Assembly: GCA_016702505.1 (NCBI GenBank)
Contig: JADJDU010000013.1
Coordinates: 1-64,000 of the forward strand
DNA: 64,000 nucleotides
Origin: Microthrixaceae bacterium
GTDB lineage: Bacteria > Actinomycetota > Acidimicrobiia > Acidimicrobiales > Iamiaceae
Reading direction: 5' to 3'
Shown here: positions 10,404-19,571 of the stretch, piece by piece
Layout of the letters: each line of letters begins with the position of its first letter
Position numbering within the stretch: position 1 is the first letter of the stretch
Notes under the pieces: generated by a model
Database searches by the model: none
What the model was told of the DNA's origin: nothing
What the model saw: only the letters and a program-made list of their open reading frames with translations
Translations under genes and position numbers: made by a program

Positions 10404-12724
10404 ATGCGCGGTTATGACGCCCGAGGGGAACCGGACCTCGATGACTCATCCGTCGGGAACGACTGCAACCTTCGGGTTCGATGCGGAGAACCGCATGACG
10501 TCGGCAGTCCTGCCGACGACATGGCAAGACGACACCGCCCGCCAGTACGTCCCAGTCCCCGCTTCTCGCATCGTGGATGCGACGACGGGTGCCAGGACCT
10601 GTGACGGTGCGCCGTGCACGGCTCGCCGCTGATGACCCTGTTGCGGTGAAGGTCACCGGTGTGGGCGGTGTCCCCGCCACGGGGTGACGGCGGTGGTGGT
10701 GTCGATCATCGCGCCAGGCACCACATCGGATGGCTGGTTGAGGTGAACCCCGCTGGTGACGCCGCCGCCGGAACGCTCCCACTCAACAGCGGGCAAACCT
10801 CGGCTCAGACCGTGACCGCGAAGGTCGCGGCGAACGGGACGATCACCTTGGCCAGCGGGGTGGGTGTGGATGTGTCGGTCGATGTGGTCGGCTATTTCCG
10901 GGCGCCGTCGCCGTGGGTTCCGGCCCTGAACTACTGGCCGCTCACCCCCACAGTCACCGCCGAATCCACGTCGGGAACTGGTGTGTGTGACGCTTCGCCG
11001 TGTGGAACCCTCCCGGCGGGTGAAACCGATATCGCCACCGCCGGACACGGCGGGATCCCCGCATCCGGGGTGAACGCGGTCACCGTGTCGATCCTGGCCC
11101 AGAACGCGTCTGGTGGCCAGGTGCGTGTCGCCCCGTCGGGGGATGCGGCTGCGGGTGAGTTGGTGTGGGAGGCAGGCAGTGTCGGCGCTGCTGGTGTGTT
11201 CACCGTGCCCCTCAACCCTGACGGCACCATCACTTTGGAAACCGCCGGTGTCACCAGCATCAGGGTCGCGGTCACGGGGTATTGGAAGATCCCCACCGGA
11301 AACGACACCGGACTCGGACTGGATCTACTCGAAGCCCCCACCCGCCTCGTCGACACCACCACCAGCACCGGCATATGCGACAACAACCCGTGTGACACGC
11401 TCCAGTCGAACACACCAGTCGAAGTCGCGCCACCGGGCAGGGCGGGCTGTCGGGTGAGATCATGGCGGTCATGGTTTCGGTCACCGCTATCAACCCGACC
11501 GGCACCGGAGTCCTCGGGGTTGGGACCACCGAAGCCGACTTGGGTGGCGGGATCGTGGTGTTCGACCCCGCCCAACACGCGTCGACGACCATGATCATCC
11601 CGCTCACCGACACCGGGACTCTCACGATCGGATCCTGGACCCAAACTGACGTGGCGGTCGATGTGATCGGCGTGTTCAAGGCACCGACCAGGACGTGGCG
11701 TTACGAATACGACACCACCGGCATGCGCACCGCCAAACAACTCGACAACACCGCCGGCACCGGCGTCGAGTGGCGTAAAGAACACACCTGGACCGCCGGA
11801 ACCGGTCTGCCGTTGCTGCTAGCCGAGCATCAAGGCGCCCAGAGCGCGTATGTGATCTACGGGCCGGGCGGGACACCGATCTATCAGATCAACACCACCG
11901 GCGAAGTCCAATACTTTCATCAAGACCACCAAGGCTCCACCAGACTCACCACCAACGCCAACGGAACCACCCGCAACACCATCAGCTACAACGCCCACGG
12001 TGAAATCACCGCCAACACAAACTGGTGGCTCGAACAACCCCTCAACGGATACACCGGCCAATACCACGACCCCGAAACCGGCTACATCTACCTAAGAGCC
12101 CGCCACTACGACCCCACAACAGGCCAATTCACAACAGTCGACCCACTCTTAGCAATCACCGAGGAACCCTACGGCTATACCGAAGGCAACCCAGCCAATC
12201 GCTCTGATCCAACCGGTCTCTGCGGATTCTTGGGTGATGGTCCGTGCACACCGGGCGGTATCGTCGACGACATCGCGGATAGGAGTCCGGTCCGAGGCCA
12301 GGATGCGGCAAATTCCGCCGCCGGGGTCCTTGACGGCATCACGATGGGTAACGCTGATACGGTGCTATCGGCAATCGGTCAAGCGGACAAGGTGCGGTGG
12401 GATTCCACAGCTACAACTGTCGGTGGTGTTGTCGGCCTAACCCTGATGGCCCCCTTTGCCATTGTCAGCCCTGCCGCGTTCACGGCATATGCAAGCAAGG
12501 CGACGGCACTCAACTTTGTATCCGAATCCTATTCATGTATCTTCACGAGTTGTGACTGGTGGTCACTCGTTGGAGCAACTGTTGGACTGGGCTTTGGAAA
12601 GTATGTTCCAGGTTGGGTGGGACGTCACATGGGTGATGATGTCGGCATGTGGCTTAAGGTTTCCTCCGAACATCTCTTCCCGATGTTGTTTGTGCCGCTC
12701 AGTCTCATCCCCACGGATTGTTGA
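10404..12724 (+). pseudogene. RHS module, copy C (few frameshifts, distinct tip)
   Basis: Starts ATG-CGC-GGT-TAT like copy D, behind an AGGAG site. The order is a last YD repeat, three beta-rich repeats (about 10550-11690), the RHS core (about 11700-12210; ending TEGNPANRSDPTGL) and a tip of roughly 165 aa ending at 12724. The second half, 11462-12724, is one open frame. Against copy D it has single-base indels near 10425, 10680, 10740 and 11430, three of them in G runs, so either the gene is broken or the repeat was not polished. The tip includes SAAGVLDGITMGNADTVLS and the hydrophobic VGLTLMAPFAIVSPAAF; its toxic activity, if any, is not recognised. Confidence 0.8.
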
Positions 12725-12726
12725 TT

Positions 12727-12963
12727 ATGGACGACCAATGGAAGCCTCTAATGATGGCGCTCGTGGGATTGGTGATTGTTGTTTCATCCCGCCGATATAT
12801 TCGCGATGCTAGCGAATTATCTGAAGGCGACGGGAGCGCGCCTGCTAAGGCCTACTGGCGAATGACCGCGCGCTGGGAAGTTTCGACTCTATGGGCAGGG
12901 TGGGCCATTGTTGTGTGCAGTTTGGTTGCATTTGTGGCTCAGCTGATTGGCTTGCATACCTGA
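12727..12963 (+). CDS. Two-TM small membrane protein, candidate immunity protein for tip C
   Basis: 78 aa from the ATG at 12727, two bases after the stop of copy C, so it is probably translationally coupled to it. It has a hydrophobic segment at about residues 8-20 (LMMALVGLVIVVSS), a charged middle (RRYIRDASELSEGDG) and a second hydrophobic segment at about 54-76 (TLWAGWAIVVCSLVAFVA). No family is recognised. Position directly after a polymorphic tip, and co-duplication with that tip in unit B, argue for an immunity role. A membrane immunity protein would suggest a toxin that acts at or through the membrane, which is inference. Confidence 0.6.
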   Translation: MDDQWKPLMMALVGLVIVVSSRRYIRDASELSEGDGSAPAKAYWRMTARWEVSTLWAGWAIVVCSLVAFVAQLIGLHT

Positions 12964-12975
12964 ACGCAGGCCGAC

Positions 12976-13014
12976 GGGTTCCAAGGGGTAACGGTAACAC
13001 CGTGAGGTGATGGG
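12976..13014 (+). repeat. RHS-unit junction repeat, copy 3
   Basis: The third and best preserved copy of the junction, containing the perfect ACGGT-AAC-ACCGT palindrome. It lies between the unit C membrane gene and the start of copy D. Its centre is 2,666 bp from that of copy 2, the period of the tandem units. A role as recombination junction, transcript hairpin or regulator site cannot be decided from sequence. Confidence 0.8.
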
Positions 13015-13058
13015 ACGCTGAGTTCCAGCAGCCAGTGCCCTGTCTGTCGTCGAGCGAG

Positions 13059-13063
13059 AGGAG
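13059..13063 (+). promoter_or_regulatory. Shine-Dalgarno of headless RHS copy D
   Basis: AGGAG eight bases before the ATG at 13072. Homology of copy D to the long copy A begins at about codon 3 of the frame, so this site and the ATG lie outside the shared RHS sequence. The junction therefore seems to supply a ribosome binding site and start codon to a module that has lost its own 5' end. The same arrangement precedes copy C (10391-10395). Confidence 0.7.
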
Positions 13064-13071
13064 ATCAGCCG

Positions 13072-15405
13072 ATGCGCGGTTATGACGCCCGAGGGAACCG
13101 GACCTCGATGACTCATCCGTCGGGAACGACCGCAACCTTCGGGTTCGATGCGGAGAACCGCATGACGTCGGCAGTCCTGCCGACGACATGGCAAGACGAC
13201 ACCGCCCGCCAGTACGTCCCAGTCCCCGCTTCTCGCATCGTGGATACGACGACGGGTGCCGGGACCTGTGACGGTGCGCCGTGTGCACGGCTCGCCGCTG
13301 ATGACCCTGTTGCGGTGAAGGTCACCGGTGTGGGCGGTGTCCCCGCCACGGGGGTGACGGCGGTGGTGGTGTCGATCATCGCGTCAGGCACCACATCGGA
13401 TGGCTGGTTGGAGGTGAACCCCGCTGGTGACGCCGCCGCCGGAACGCTCCCACTCAACGCCGGGCAAACCTCGGCTCAGACCGTGACCGCGAAGGTCGCG
13501 GCGAACGGGACGATCACCTTGGCCAGTGGGGAGGGGGTGGATCTGTCGGTCGATGTGGTCGGCTATTTCCGGGCGCCGTCCCCGTGGGTTCCGGCCCTGA
13601 ACTACTGGCCGCTCACCCCCACAGTCACCGCCGAATCCACGTCGGGGACCGGTGTGTGTGACGCTTCGCCGTGTGGAACCCTCCCGGCGGGTGAAACCGA
13701 TATCGCCACCGCCGGACACGGCGGGATCCCCGCTTCGGGCGTGAACGCGGTCACGGTGTCGATCCTGGCCCAACACGCCAATGGTGGGCAGGTGCGTGTC
13801 GCCCCGTCGGGGGATGCGGCTGCGGGTGAGTTGGTGTGGGAAACGGGCAGTGTCGGCGCTGCTGGTGTGTTCACCGTGCCCCTCAACCCTGACGGCACCA
13901 TCACTTTGGAAACCGCCGGTGTCACCAGCATCAGGGTCGCGGTCACGGGGTATTGGAAGGTCCCCACCGGAAACGACACCGGACTCGGACTGGATCTGCT
14001 CGAAGCCCCCACCCGCCTCGTCGACACCACCACCAGCACCGGCATGTGTGACAACAACCCGTGTGACACGCTCCAGGCGAACACGCCAGTCGAAGTCGCG
14101 GTCACCGGACAGGGCGGGCTGTCGGGTGAGATCATGGCGGTCATGGTTTCGGTCACCGCTATCAACCCGACCGGCACCGGTGTCCTCGGGGTTGGGACCA
14201 CCGAAGCCGACTTGGGTGGCGGGATCGTGGTGTTCGACCCAGCCCAACACGCGTCGACGACCATGATCATCCCGCTCACCGGCACCGGGACGTTCACGAT
14301 CGGATCCTGGACCGAAACTGATGTGGCGGTCGATGTGATCGGCGTGTTCCGGGCGCCGACTAGGACGTGGCGTTACGAATACGACACGACCGGCATGCGC
14401 ACCGCCAAGCAACTCGACAACACGGCTGGCACCGGTGTGGAGTGGCGTAAAGAACACACCTGGACCGCCGGAACCGGTCTGCCGTTGCTGCTAGCCGAGC
14501 ATCAAGGCGCACAGAGCGCGTATGTGATCTACGGGCCGGGCGGGACACCGATCTATCAGATCAACACCACCGGAGAAGTCCAATACTTCCATCAAGATCA
14601 CCAAGGCTCCACCCAGCTTACCACCAACGCGAATGGAACCACCCGCAACACCATCAGCTACAACGCCCACGGTGAAATCACCGCAAACACCAACTGGTGG
14701 CTCGAACAACCCCTCAACGGATACACCGGCCAATACCACGACCCCGAAACCGGCTACATCTACCTAAGAGCCCGCCACTACGACCCCACCACCGGCCAAT
14801 TCACAACAGTCGACCCACTAGTGGCGATGACCGAAGAACCCTACGGATACGTAAGCGGCAATCCCCTGAACCGTAACGATCCATCAGGCCTCTACTGGGG
14901 CGAAGGAGTGGTGAACGGGGTCGTAGAAATTGCAACTCAAGGAAATGCCGATTGTCTTGATATTCTAGATGCCGATTGTCAGACAATTGCCGAACAGTAT
15001 CCAACCACAACTCAACAGGTCGTCGAGGGATCAGCTGGCTTTGTGGACACTCTGACCCTTGGAAATGGACGGACAATCTTTCCTGATACGGAAATTGATT
15101 GGGCAAGCAGTGCCAGCAAGGCAGGCCAGGCAGCGGGCGCCCTTTCTTTACTACCCCTGGCGGTAGGCAATCCTTCAGCCTTTGGGTTCTATTCGGCATC
15201 TATGGCAACAGTAGGCTGTTTGTCGGCGGCTGGACGTGCGGGAAGATTAACACCCAATTGCGTCCAGGCCCTGGTGATGTTTGGGCTGGGCGGATATTTG
15301 TCGTCGGTAAGCAGACTTCTTCCCTATTGGGCGCCACCATGGCTCCGAGACGTCGTTGCGGGAATGATGTCATGGTACGTCGACTGTGCGGCATACCTAG
15401 AATGA
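13072..15405 (+). CDS. RHS-core module with three beta-repeats and a distinct C-terminal tip, copy D (intact)
   Basis: 777 aa, the only unbroken RHS frame here. Residues 4-41 are YD repeats (GYDARGNRTSMTHPSG; FGFDAENRMTSAVLP). Residues about 52-168, 173-297 and 311-428 are three related beta-rich repeats, each with a C-x3/4-PC pair near its start and ending VDVVGYF, VAVTGYW or VDVIGVF. Such repeats are known from actinobacterial surface proteins. Residues 433-603 are the RHS core, ending DPLVAMTEEPYGYVSGNP and NRNDPSGLY. Residues 604-777 are a unique tip with a GFVDTLTLG motif, as in other RHS tips, a hydrophobic middle and five cysteines. There is no signal peptide, so it cannot be a complete secreted toxin by itself; a stored tip cassette is the favoured reading. 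Confidence 0.85.
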   Translation: MRGYDARGNRTSMTHPSGTTATFGFDAENRMTSAVLPTTWQDDTARQYVPVPASRIVDTTTGAGTCDGAPCARLAADDPVAVKVTGVGGVPATGVTAVVVSIIASGTTSDGWLEVNPAGDAAAGTLPLNAGQTSAQTVTAKVAANGTITLASGEGVDLSVDVVGYFRAPSPWVPALNYWPLTPTVTAESTSGTGVCDASPCGTLPAGETDIATAGHGGIPASGVNAVTVSILAQHANGGQVRVAPSGDAAAGELVWETGSVGAAGVFTVPLNPDGTITLETAGVTSIRVAVTGYWKVPTGNDTGLGLDLLEAPTRLVDTTTSTGMCDNNPCDTLQANTPVEVAVTGQGGLSGEIMAVMVSVTAINPTGTGVLGVGTTEADLGGGIVVFDPAQHASTTMIIPLTGTGTFTIGSWTETDVAVDVIGVFRAPTRTWRYEYDTTGMRTAKQLDNTAGTGVEWRKEHTWTAGTGLPLLLAEHQGAQSAYVIYGPGGTPIYQINTTGEVQYFHQDHQGSTQLTTNANGTTRNTISYNAHGEITANTNWWLEQPLNGYTGQYHDPETGYIYLRARHYDPTTGQFTTVDPLVAMTEEPYGYVSGNPLNRNDPSGLYWGEGVVNGVVEIATQGNADCLDILDADCQTIAEQYPTTTQQVVEGSAGFVDTLTLGNGRTIFPDTEIDWASSASKAGQAAGALSLLPLAVGNPSAFGFYSASMATVGCLSAAGRAGRLTPNCVQALVMFGLGGYLSSVSRLLPYWAPPWLRDVVAGMMSWYVDCAAYLE

Positions 15406-15596
15406 GGAACCTCGTATTTCTAGGCCAGGTTACGATCTATTGCACCTTAATGGCAATTCTCCTTGAAATGAGGTTAGATAAGCCGGTCGGGCCGGGAACG
15501 ATCCTTCGCCCGTCGCTCAGGCGATGGAGAATTATGCGAAATTCGTTAACTCTTCTGGTTGTCGGCTTCATGGGATTTCTGCTTTCGAAACTCTAA
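15402..15596 (+). CDS. Two-TM small membrane protein overlapping copy D, candidate immunity protein
   Basis: 64 aa. Its ATG (15402) overlaps the TGA of copy D in the four-base ATGA arrangement, implying translational coupling. It has a hydrophobic segment at residues 3-22 (NLVFLGQVTIYCTLMAILL), a basic loop (RPSLRRWRIMR) and a second hydrophobic segment at 49-62 (LTLLVVGFMGFLLS). It is unrelated in sequence to the small protein after copy C but has the same size class, topology and position. No family is recognised. Coupling to a polymorphic tip makes an immunity function the simplest inference. Confidence 0.65.
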   Translation: MRNLVFLGQVTIYCTLMAILLEMRLDKPVGPGTILRPSLRRWRIMRNSLTLLVVGFMGFLLSKL

Positions 15597-15658
15597 GCTT
15601 GCGATTAGACCGGCTCTTCGGATCTGAGGGGGGGGAGTGATCGGCGGGTAAAGGGGCC

Positions 15659-16560
15659 CTACGCGTTTGAGCGGGGTGGGTTGCCGAGGAGGGTCCAGTT
15701 GCAGCCGCCGCAGGCGAGAAGGATGCGGAGCCGGTAGTGGTTGAAATTCCGGAAGCCCGCGGCGACTCGTTTGACCTTCTTGATCAACGAGTTGAGGCCC
15801 TCGACAGGGCCGTTGGTGTGGCCGCTGTGGTGCCATGCCAGGATCGGGTTTCGCCATTGGGTGAGGGTGCGGGCCATTCCGCGAACTTCGGGGGCGGTGG
15901 CGTTTCGGCAGCCTTCGATGATGCCGTCGAGCCAGCGTGCAGCGCCGGGCTGGTCGCCCCACATCGTGTAGAGGTCGCGAACGACTTCTTTGGCAGTCCA
16001 GGCTTCGTGGACTTCACCGTCAGGGTCTCCCACCGCGAGCAGCTCAGCGAGGCGGGTGCGCGGTGGTCGGCGTCGAGTCGCTCGGCTCCGATGGTCAACA
16101 GCTTGCGGCTGCGATACAGCGGATCGGCTTTGCGGCCCCGGCGACCGTGGGTGTCTTGTTGGACTCGACGGCGTGTGCGGTCCACAACCCGGGTAGCGAC
16201 TCCCACGACGTGGAAAGGGTCCGCCACCGCGACGGCGTTGGGAAGGTGGGTGGCCAACGATCGTCGGAACGGTTCGTGCAGATCAGTGACGGTGACCGTC
16301 ACCAGCTTGCGCCACCACTCAGGCTGAGCATCGAGCCACGCGGACAGCTCAGGGCCTTGTCGGCCTTCGATCACGTCGATGACGTGGCGGTTGTCGAGAT
16401 CCCAGACCGCCGAGATCCAGCGGGTCCGCTCGGTTGCGTTCGCGGCTAGGTACTTCGTTTCATCAACACCGACAGCGGCGACCGTCCCGACCCGGTCGGG
16501 GTCTTCGGTGAGCGCTCGACCCCAGTACCAAACAGCGGCCATCACCGTGTTCCACGCCAC
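15659..16560 (-). pseudogene. ISL3-family transposase, N-terminally truncated and frameshifted
   Basis: The minus strand reads an ISL3-type transposase from an internal helix (GVAWNTVMAAVWYWGRAL) through VAAVGVDETKYLAAN, VTDLHEPFRRSLATHLPNA and DPFHVVGVATRVVDRTRRR. A frameshift near 15,980-16,030 leads into the C-terminal block YTMWGDQPGAARWLDGII and NGPVEGLNSLIKKVKRVA, ending at 15659. The usual N-terminal zinc-binding part (about 150 residues) is absent upstream of 16560. It marks the right border of the RHS island. Inverted repeats were not identified. Confidence 0.85.
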
Positions 16561-16727
16561 TCCCAGATGGGGGCTGCGGATTCGTGTGTGTTACTGGGGG
16601 GCACGAGGGTCCTGTGAAGCGCCTCAGGTCTGGTGCCGTTCTCATACGGGTTGCGGCTCTCGGGTGAGGTACCCGACCTGAGGGGTAGCCGGTACGGTCG
16701 GGTGGTGTTACCTCGGGAGGTTTGGAC

Positions 16728-18926
16728 GTGATCGAGTTGAGGGCTGATCGGAGCCAGACGACGGGGTGGTCGTTGCGGGGGCGGGCGGCGGCCGTCGTGG
16801 CCGCGGTGGTGCTGTTGGCTTCTGTTGGGGTCGGTTGCTCGGGCGATGACGACAAAGCGAACAAGGGTGATGGCCCGGGCTCGACCGCCATGCCCGAGCT
16901 GACCCCGGCTCCTTCCGAGTTGGAGGAGGAACTGGCGGCCACCATCGACGGGGCTAAGGCATGTGACTGGCTCGATGAGAGCGAGTGCATGTTTCCGTTT
17001 CCGTCGTCGCGCTTCGAGAACGACGACCCCAAGACCGACACCAAGCGCAAGTTGGAGTTCGAGCTCGGGGCCCTCCCGGTCAACGTGGATGGGGTGGAGG
17101 TCGAACCCAAGGCTTGGGCCCGGCTCGACGGCTGGGGTGTGGGAACCCCGATTATGACCACCATCGCTGGTGTCGACCCGGAGGCTTCTAGCTTCCCGAG
17201 CGAAGCCGATCCGGCGTCGTCTCTGGAGAAGGGGTCGGGCACGGTGATCGTGGACATGACCACAGGCAAGCGCGTGGCGCACTGGGCCGAGGTCGATGCC
17301 CGACCTGAGATCGCCGAGGCCGACCGCACCACCGTCCTGCTCCATCCCCTCACCATGTTGGAACCCGGTCGCCGCTACGCCGTGGGCATCGCTCAGCCCG
17401 TTGACCGCGGCGGGGACCCGATCGCGGTGTCCAACGGGTTCCGCGTCATCCGAGACCGGCTTCAGACCGGGATCGGACCGGTGGAGCAACGGCGATCCCG
17501 CCTCGACCAGGCCGTCAACGCCGTGGACGAAGCGGGCCTGCCCCGGGCCGAGCAGTGGCTGGCCTGGGACTTCACCACCATGAGCGAGAAGCTGCTCACC
17601 GGGGGCCTCGTCTCCATGCGTGATCAGGCCTTCGACCAGTTGGGAGATGCAGCGCCCGCATTCACCGTCACCGAGGTGTTGAGCACCGCCGATGACGGAG
17701 GTCCGCTACCCGATGGGGTGGCCCGTCGGGTTCGGGGCACCTTCGAGGTCCCGTCGTTCCTGACCGGCGACGGCTCGCCCGGCAGCGTGCTGACCCGCTA
17801 CGACGACAAGGCACCGTTGCTGTCCGGTCGGAACTACACCGCGGAGTTCACCTGTTCGCTCACTGCGACCCAACTGGCCGGGACCACACCGGCCCGGCCC
17901 GTCGTCTACGGCCACGGTTTGCTGGGCAGTGCCCGAGAATCCGAACGGGGAGATCTGGGCCTGGCTGCCGGCAACCTCATGCCCTGTGCCACCAATTGGA
18001 TCGGCATGTCCGAACCAGACATCGGCTACGCGGTATCGGCCCTGGCTGACATCAACAAGTTCCCGAGCGCAGCCGAAAGGCTCATGCAGGGCGTGATCAA
18101 CCAGCAGTTCCTGGCCCGGCTGTTGACTCACGGAGACGGTTTCGTGGCCGCCCCCGAGTTCCGCACCACCGCCGGAGCGGCCAGCTTCGACACCGACGAG
18201 GTGTTCTACGAGGGTCACAGTCAGGGCGGGATCATGGGCATCGTGGCCACCGCGGTGTCCACCGAGTGGACCAAGGCGATCATCGGCGTACCCGGCATCG
18301 ACTACGCGCTGCTCATTCCCCGCTCCAACAATTGGCAGAAGTACGGCCCGGTGATCGCCGGTGGTTACGACCGGCCGGTGGACGGTCTGTTGATCCTGGC
18401 GCTGCTGCAACAGCTCTGGGACCAGGCCGAAGGTTCCGGCTTCGCCCGTCACCTCACCACCAACACCCTGCCCGGTACGCCCGAACACCAGGTGATCATG
18501 CAGGTGGCTCTCGGTGACCATCAGGTGGCCAACGTCTCAGCGGAGATCGCGGCCCGCACCGCCGGGGTGCCGATCCGGGTGCCGGCGGTGGACGACCCTG
18601 GCAGCGGACGGGTGGAGCCACCTTTCGGCATGGACATCGTAAAGGCAGGCGAGGACGCCACCTCCTTGTTGATCTACTGGGATGCCGGCACCCTGCCCGC
18701 ACCGCTCGGTGGGATCAGCCCGGACATGGCCGAGCCGTGGATCAGCGAATGCGAACCCGGTTCGGCGGGAGACAGAACGGTGGCCAATGCCGACTGTGCC
18801 GATCCCCACGAGTTCCCCCGCCGCACCCCCGATGCCCAACGCCAACGCAACGAGTTCTTCGCCACCGGCATCATCAGCGACGTCTGCGGACCCGACCCGT
18901 GCCGCACCGAACCCCGCAACCGCTGA
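16728..18926 (+). CDS. Predicted lipoprotein with alpha/beta-hydrolase nucleophile motif
   Basis: 732 aa from a GTG at 16728, preceded by GGGAGG; an in-frame TTG six bases upstream lacks comparable spacing. A basic start and hydrophobic run (AAAVVAAVVLLASVGVGC) end in a lipobox, so the product is expected to be lipid-anchored outside the membrane. Roughly residues 50-330 have no recognised family. Around residues 390-500 it looks like an alpha/beta hydrolase, with VYGHGLLGSARE and the nucleophile elbow GHSQGG (Ser about 498). A C-terminal Cys-rich tail (ISECEPG, DVCGPDPCRTEP) follows. The substrate is unknown; a secreted esterase or amidase is inference. It lies just outside the mobile island. 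Confidence 0.75.
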   Translation: MIELRADRSQTTGWSLRGRAAAVVAAVVLLASVGVGCSGDDDKANKGDGPGSTAMPELTPAPSELEEELAATIDGAKACDWLDESECMFPFPSSRFENDDPKTDTKRKLEFELGALPVNVDGVEVEPKAWARLDGWGVGTPIMTTIAGVDPEASSFPSEADPASSLEKGSGTVIVDMTTGKRVAHWAEVDARPEIAEADRTTVLLHPLTMLEPGRRYAVGIAQPVDRGGDPIAVSNGFRVIRDRLQTGIGPVEQRRSRLDQAVNAVDEAGLPRAEQWLAWDFTTMSEKLLTGGLVSMRDQAFDQLGDAAPAFTVTEVLSTADDGGPLPDGVARRVRGTFEVPSFLTGDGSPGSVLTRYDDKAPLLSGRNYTAEFTCSLTATQLAGTTPARPVVYGHGLLGSARESERGDLGLAAGNLMPCATNWIGMSEPDIGYAVSALADINKFPSAAERLMQGVINQQFLARLLTHGDGFVAAPEFRTTAGAASFDTDEVFYEGHSQGGIMGIVATAVSTEWTKAIIGVPGIDYALLIPRSNNWQKYGPVIAGGYDRPVDGLLILALLQQLWDQAEGSGFARHLTTNTLPGTPEHQVIMQVALGDHQVANVSAEIAARTAGVPIRVPAVDDPGSGRVEPPFGMDIVKAGEDATSLLIYWDAGTLPAPLGGISPDMAEPWISECEPGSAGDRTVANADCADPHEFPRRTPDAQRQRNEFFATGIISDVCGPDPCRTEPRNR

Positions 18927-19070
18927 CCGGTTCGGACTCCTTCACCACCGCCGACGGAGCCCCAGTCGCAGCCGACGAATTGGAAGAGCTGCAGCCCGGC
19001 CCAGCGCACACTGCGCAAGGAAGTCGTCGGCAATCAGGGGCACACGGGGCAATGGAACCAATACGTTGTT

Positions 19071-19571
19071 TCATGGCCAGGCGATGAGGAGGGCTTTGGC
19101 TGCGGTGCTCAGCTTCATGGCCAGTCGCCGATCGTGGCCCGGTATTGGCTGGAAGTCGTGGTGCAGGTAGAACGCCCTGGCCTGGTCATCGATGGCATCA
19201 ACGACGACCACCCGACCCCCGGCCCGACGGGCGGCGTCAATGATCACCCCGAGTGCCCCCAACAACAGTTCCGAGCCGAGCCCCTGGCCCTGCAATGAGG
19301 TGACGATGGCGAACTTGGTTAGGAGGATTGCTGGGATCTGCCGCGACGCTCCCCTGGCCAGCTTGGACGGAGCCTCAGCGCGGTCGAGGAGGTGGGGAGC
19401 AACTGCGAAGTAGCCGACCACGGCACCGTCTTCGTCGACGAGGACGTAGGTGCGAACGCCTTGACCGGTGGCGGTACGGGCATGGCGGCGTAGCCACTCG
19501 CCAAGATCGTCGTTGCCGCACTCGAATGCCCCGAGGTCGTGGCCAGCGAGCGGCTCGATCCGGTACGTCAC
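19071..19571 (-). CDS. tacT: GNAT-family toxin of a TacA-TacT-type pair
   Basis: 166 aa. It has the compact GNAT fold of TacT-like toxins, which acetylate the amino group of charged tRNAs to stop translation. Visible are the early FECGNDDLGEWLRRHA motif typical of the family, GAVVGYFAVAP (beta4), the acetyl-CoA loop QGQGLGSELLLGAL, and ending strands ARAFYLHHDFQPIPG. It follows the DUF1778 antitoxin gene and overlaps it by four bases (ATGA), the standard order. Function is assigned from family and context, not substrate evidence. Confidence 0.85.
   Translation of the reverse strand: MTYRIEPLAGHDLGAFECGNDDLGEWLRRHARTATGQGVRTYVLVDEDGAVVGYFAVAPHLLDRAEAPSKLARGASRQIPAILLTKFAIVTSLQGQGLGSELLLGALGVIIDAARRAGGRVVVVDAIDDQARAFYLHHDFQPIPGHDRRLAMKLSTAAKALLIAWP

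Noticed and set aside
13072..15405. A complete secreted RHS toxin
   Set aside because: It has no signal peptide, no N-terminal RHS domains and too few YD repeats to form a full shell; it matches only the 3' part of copy A.
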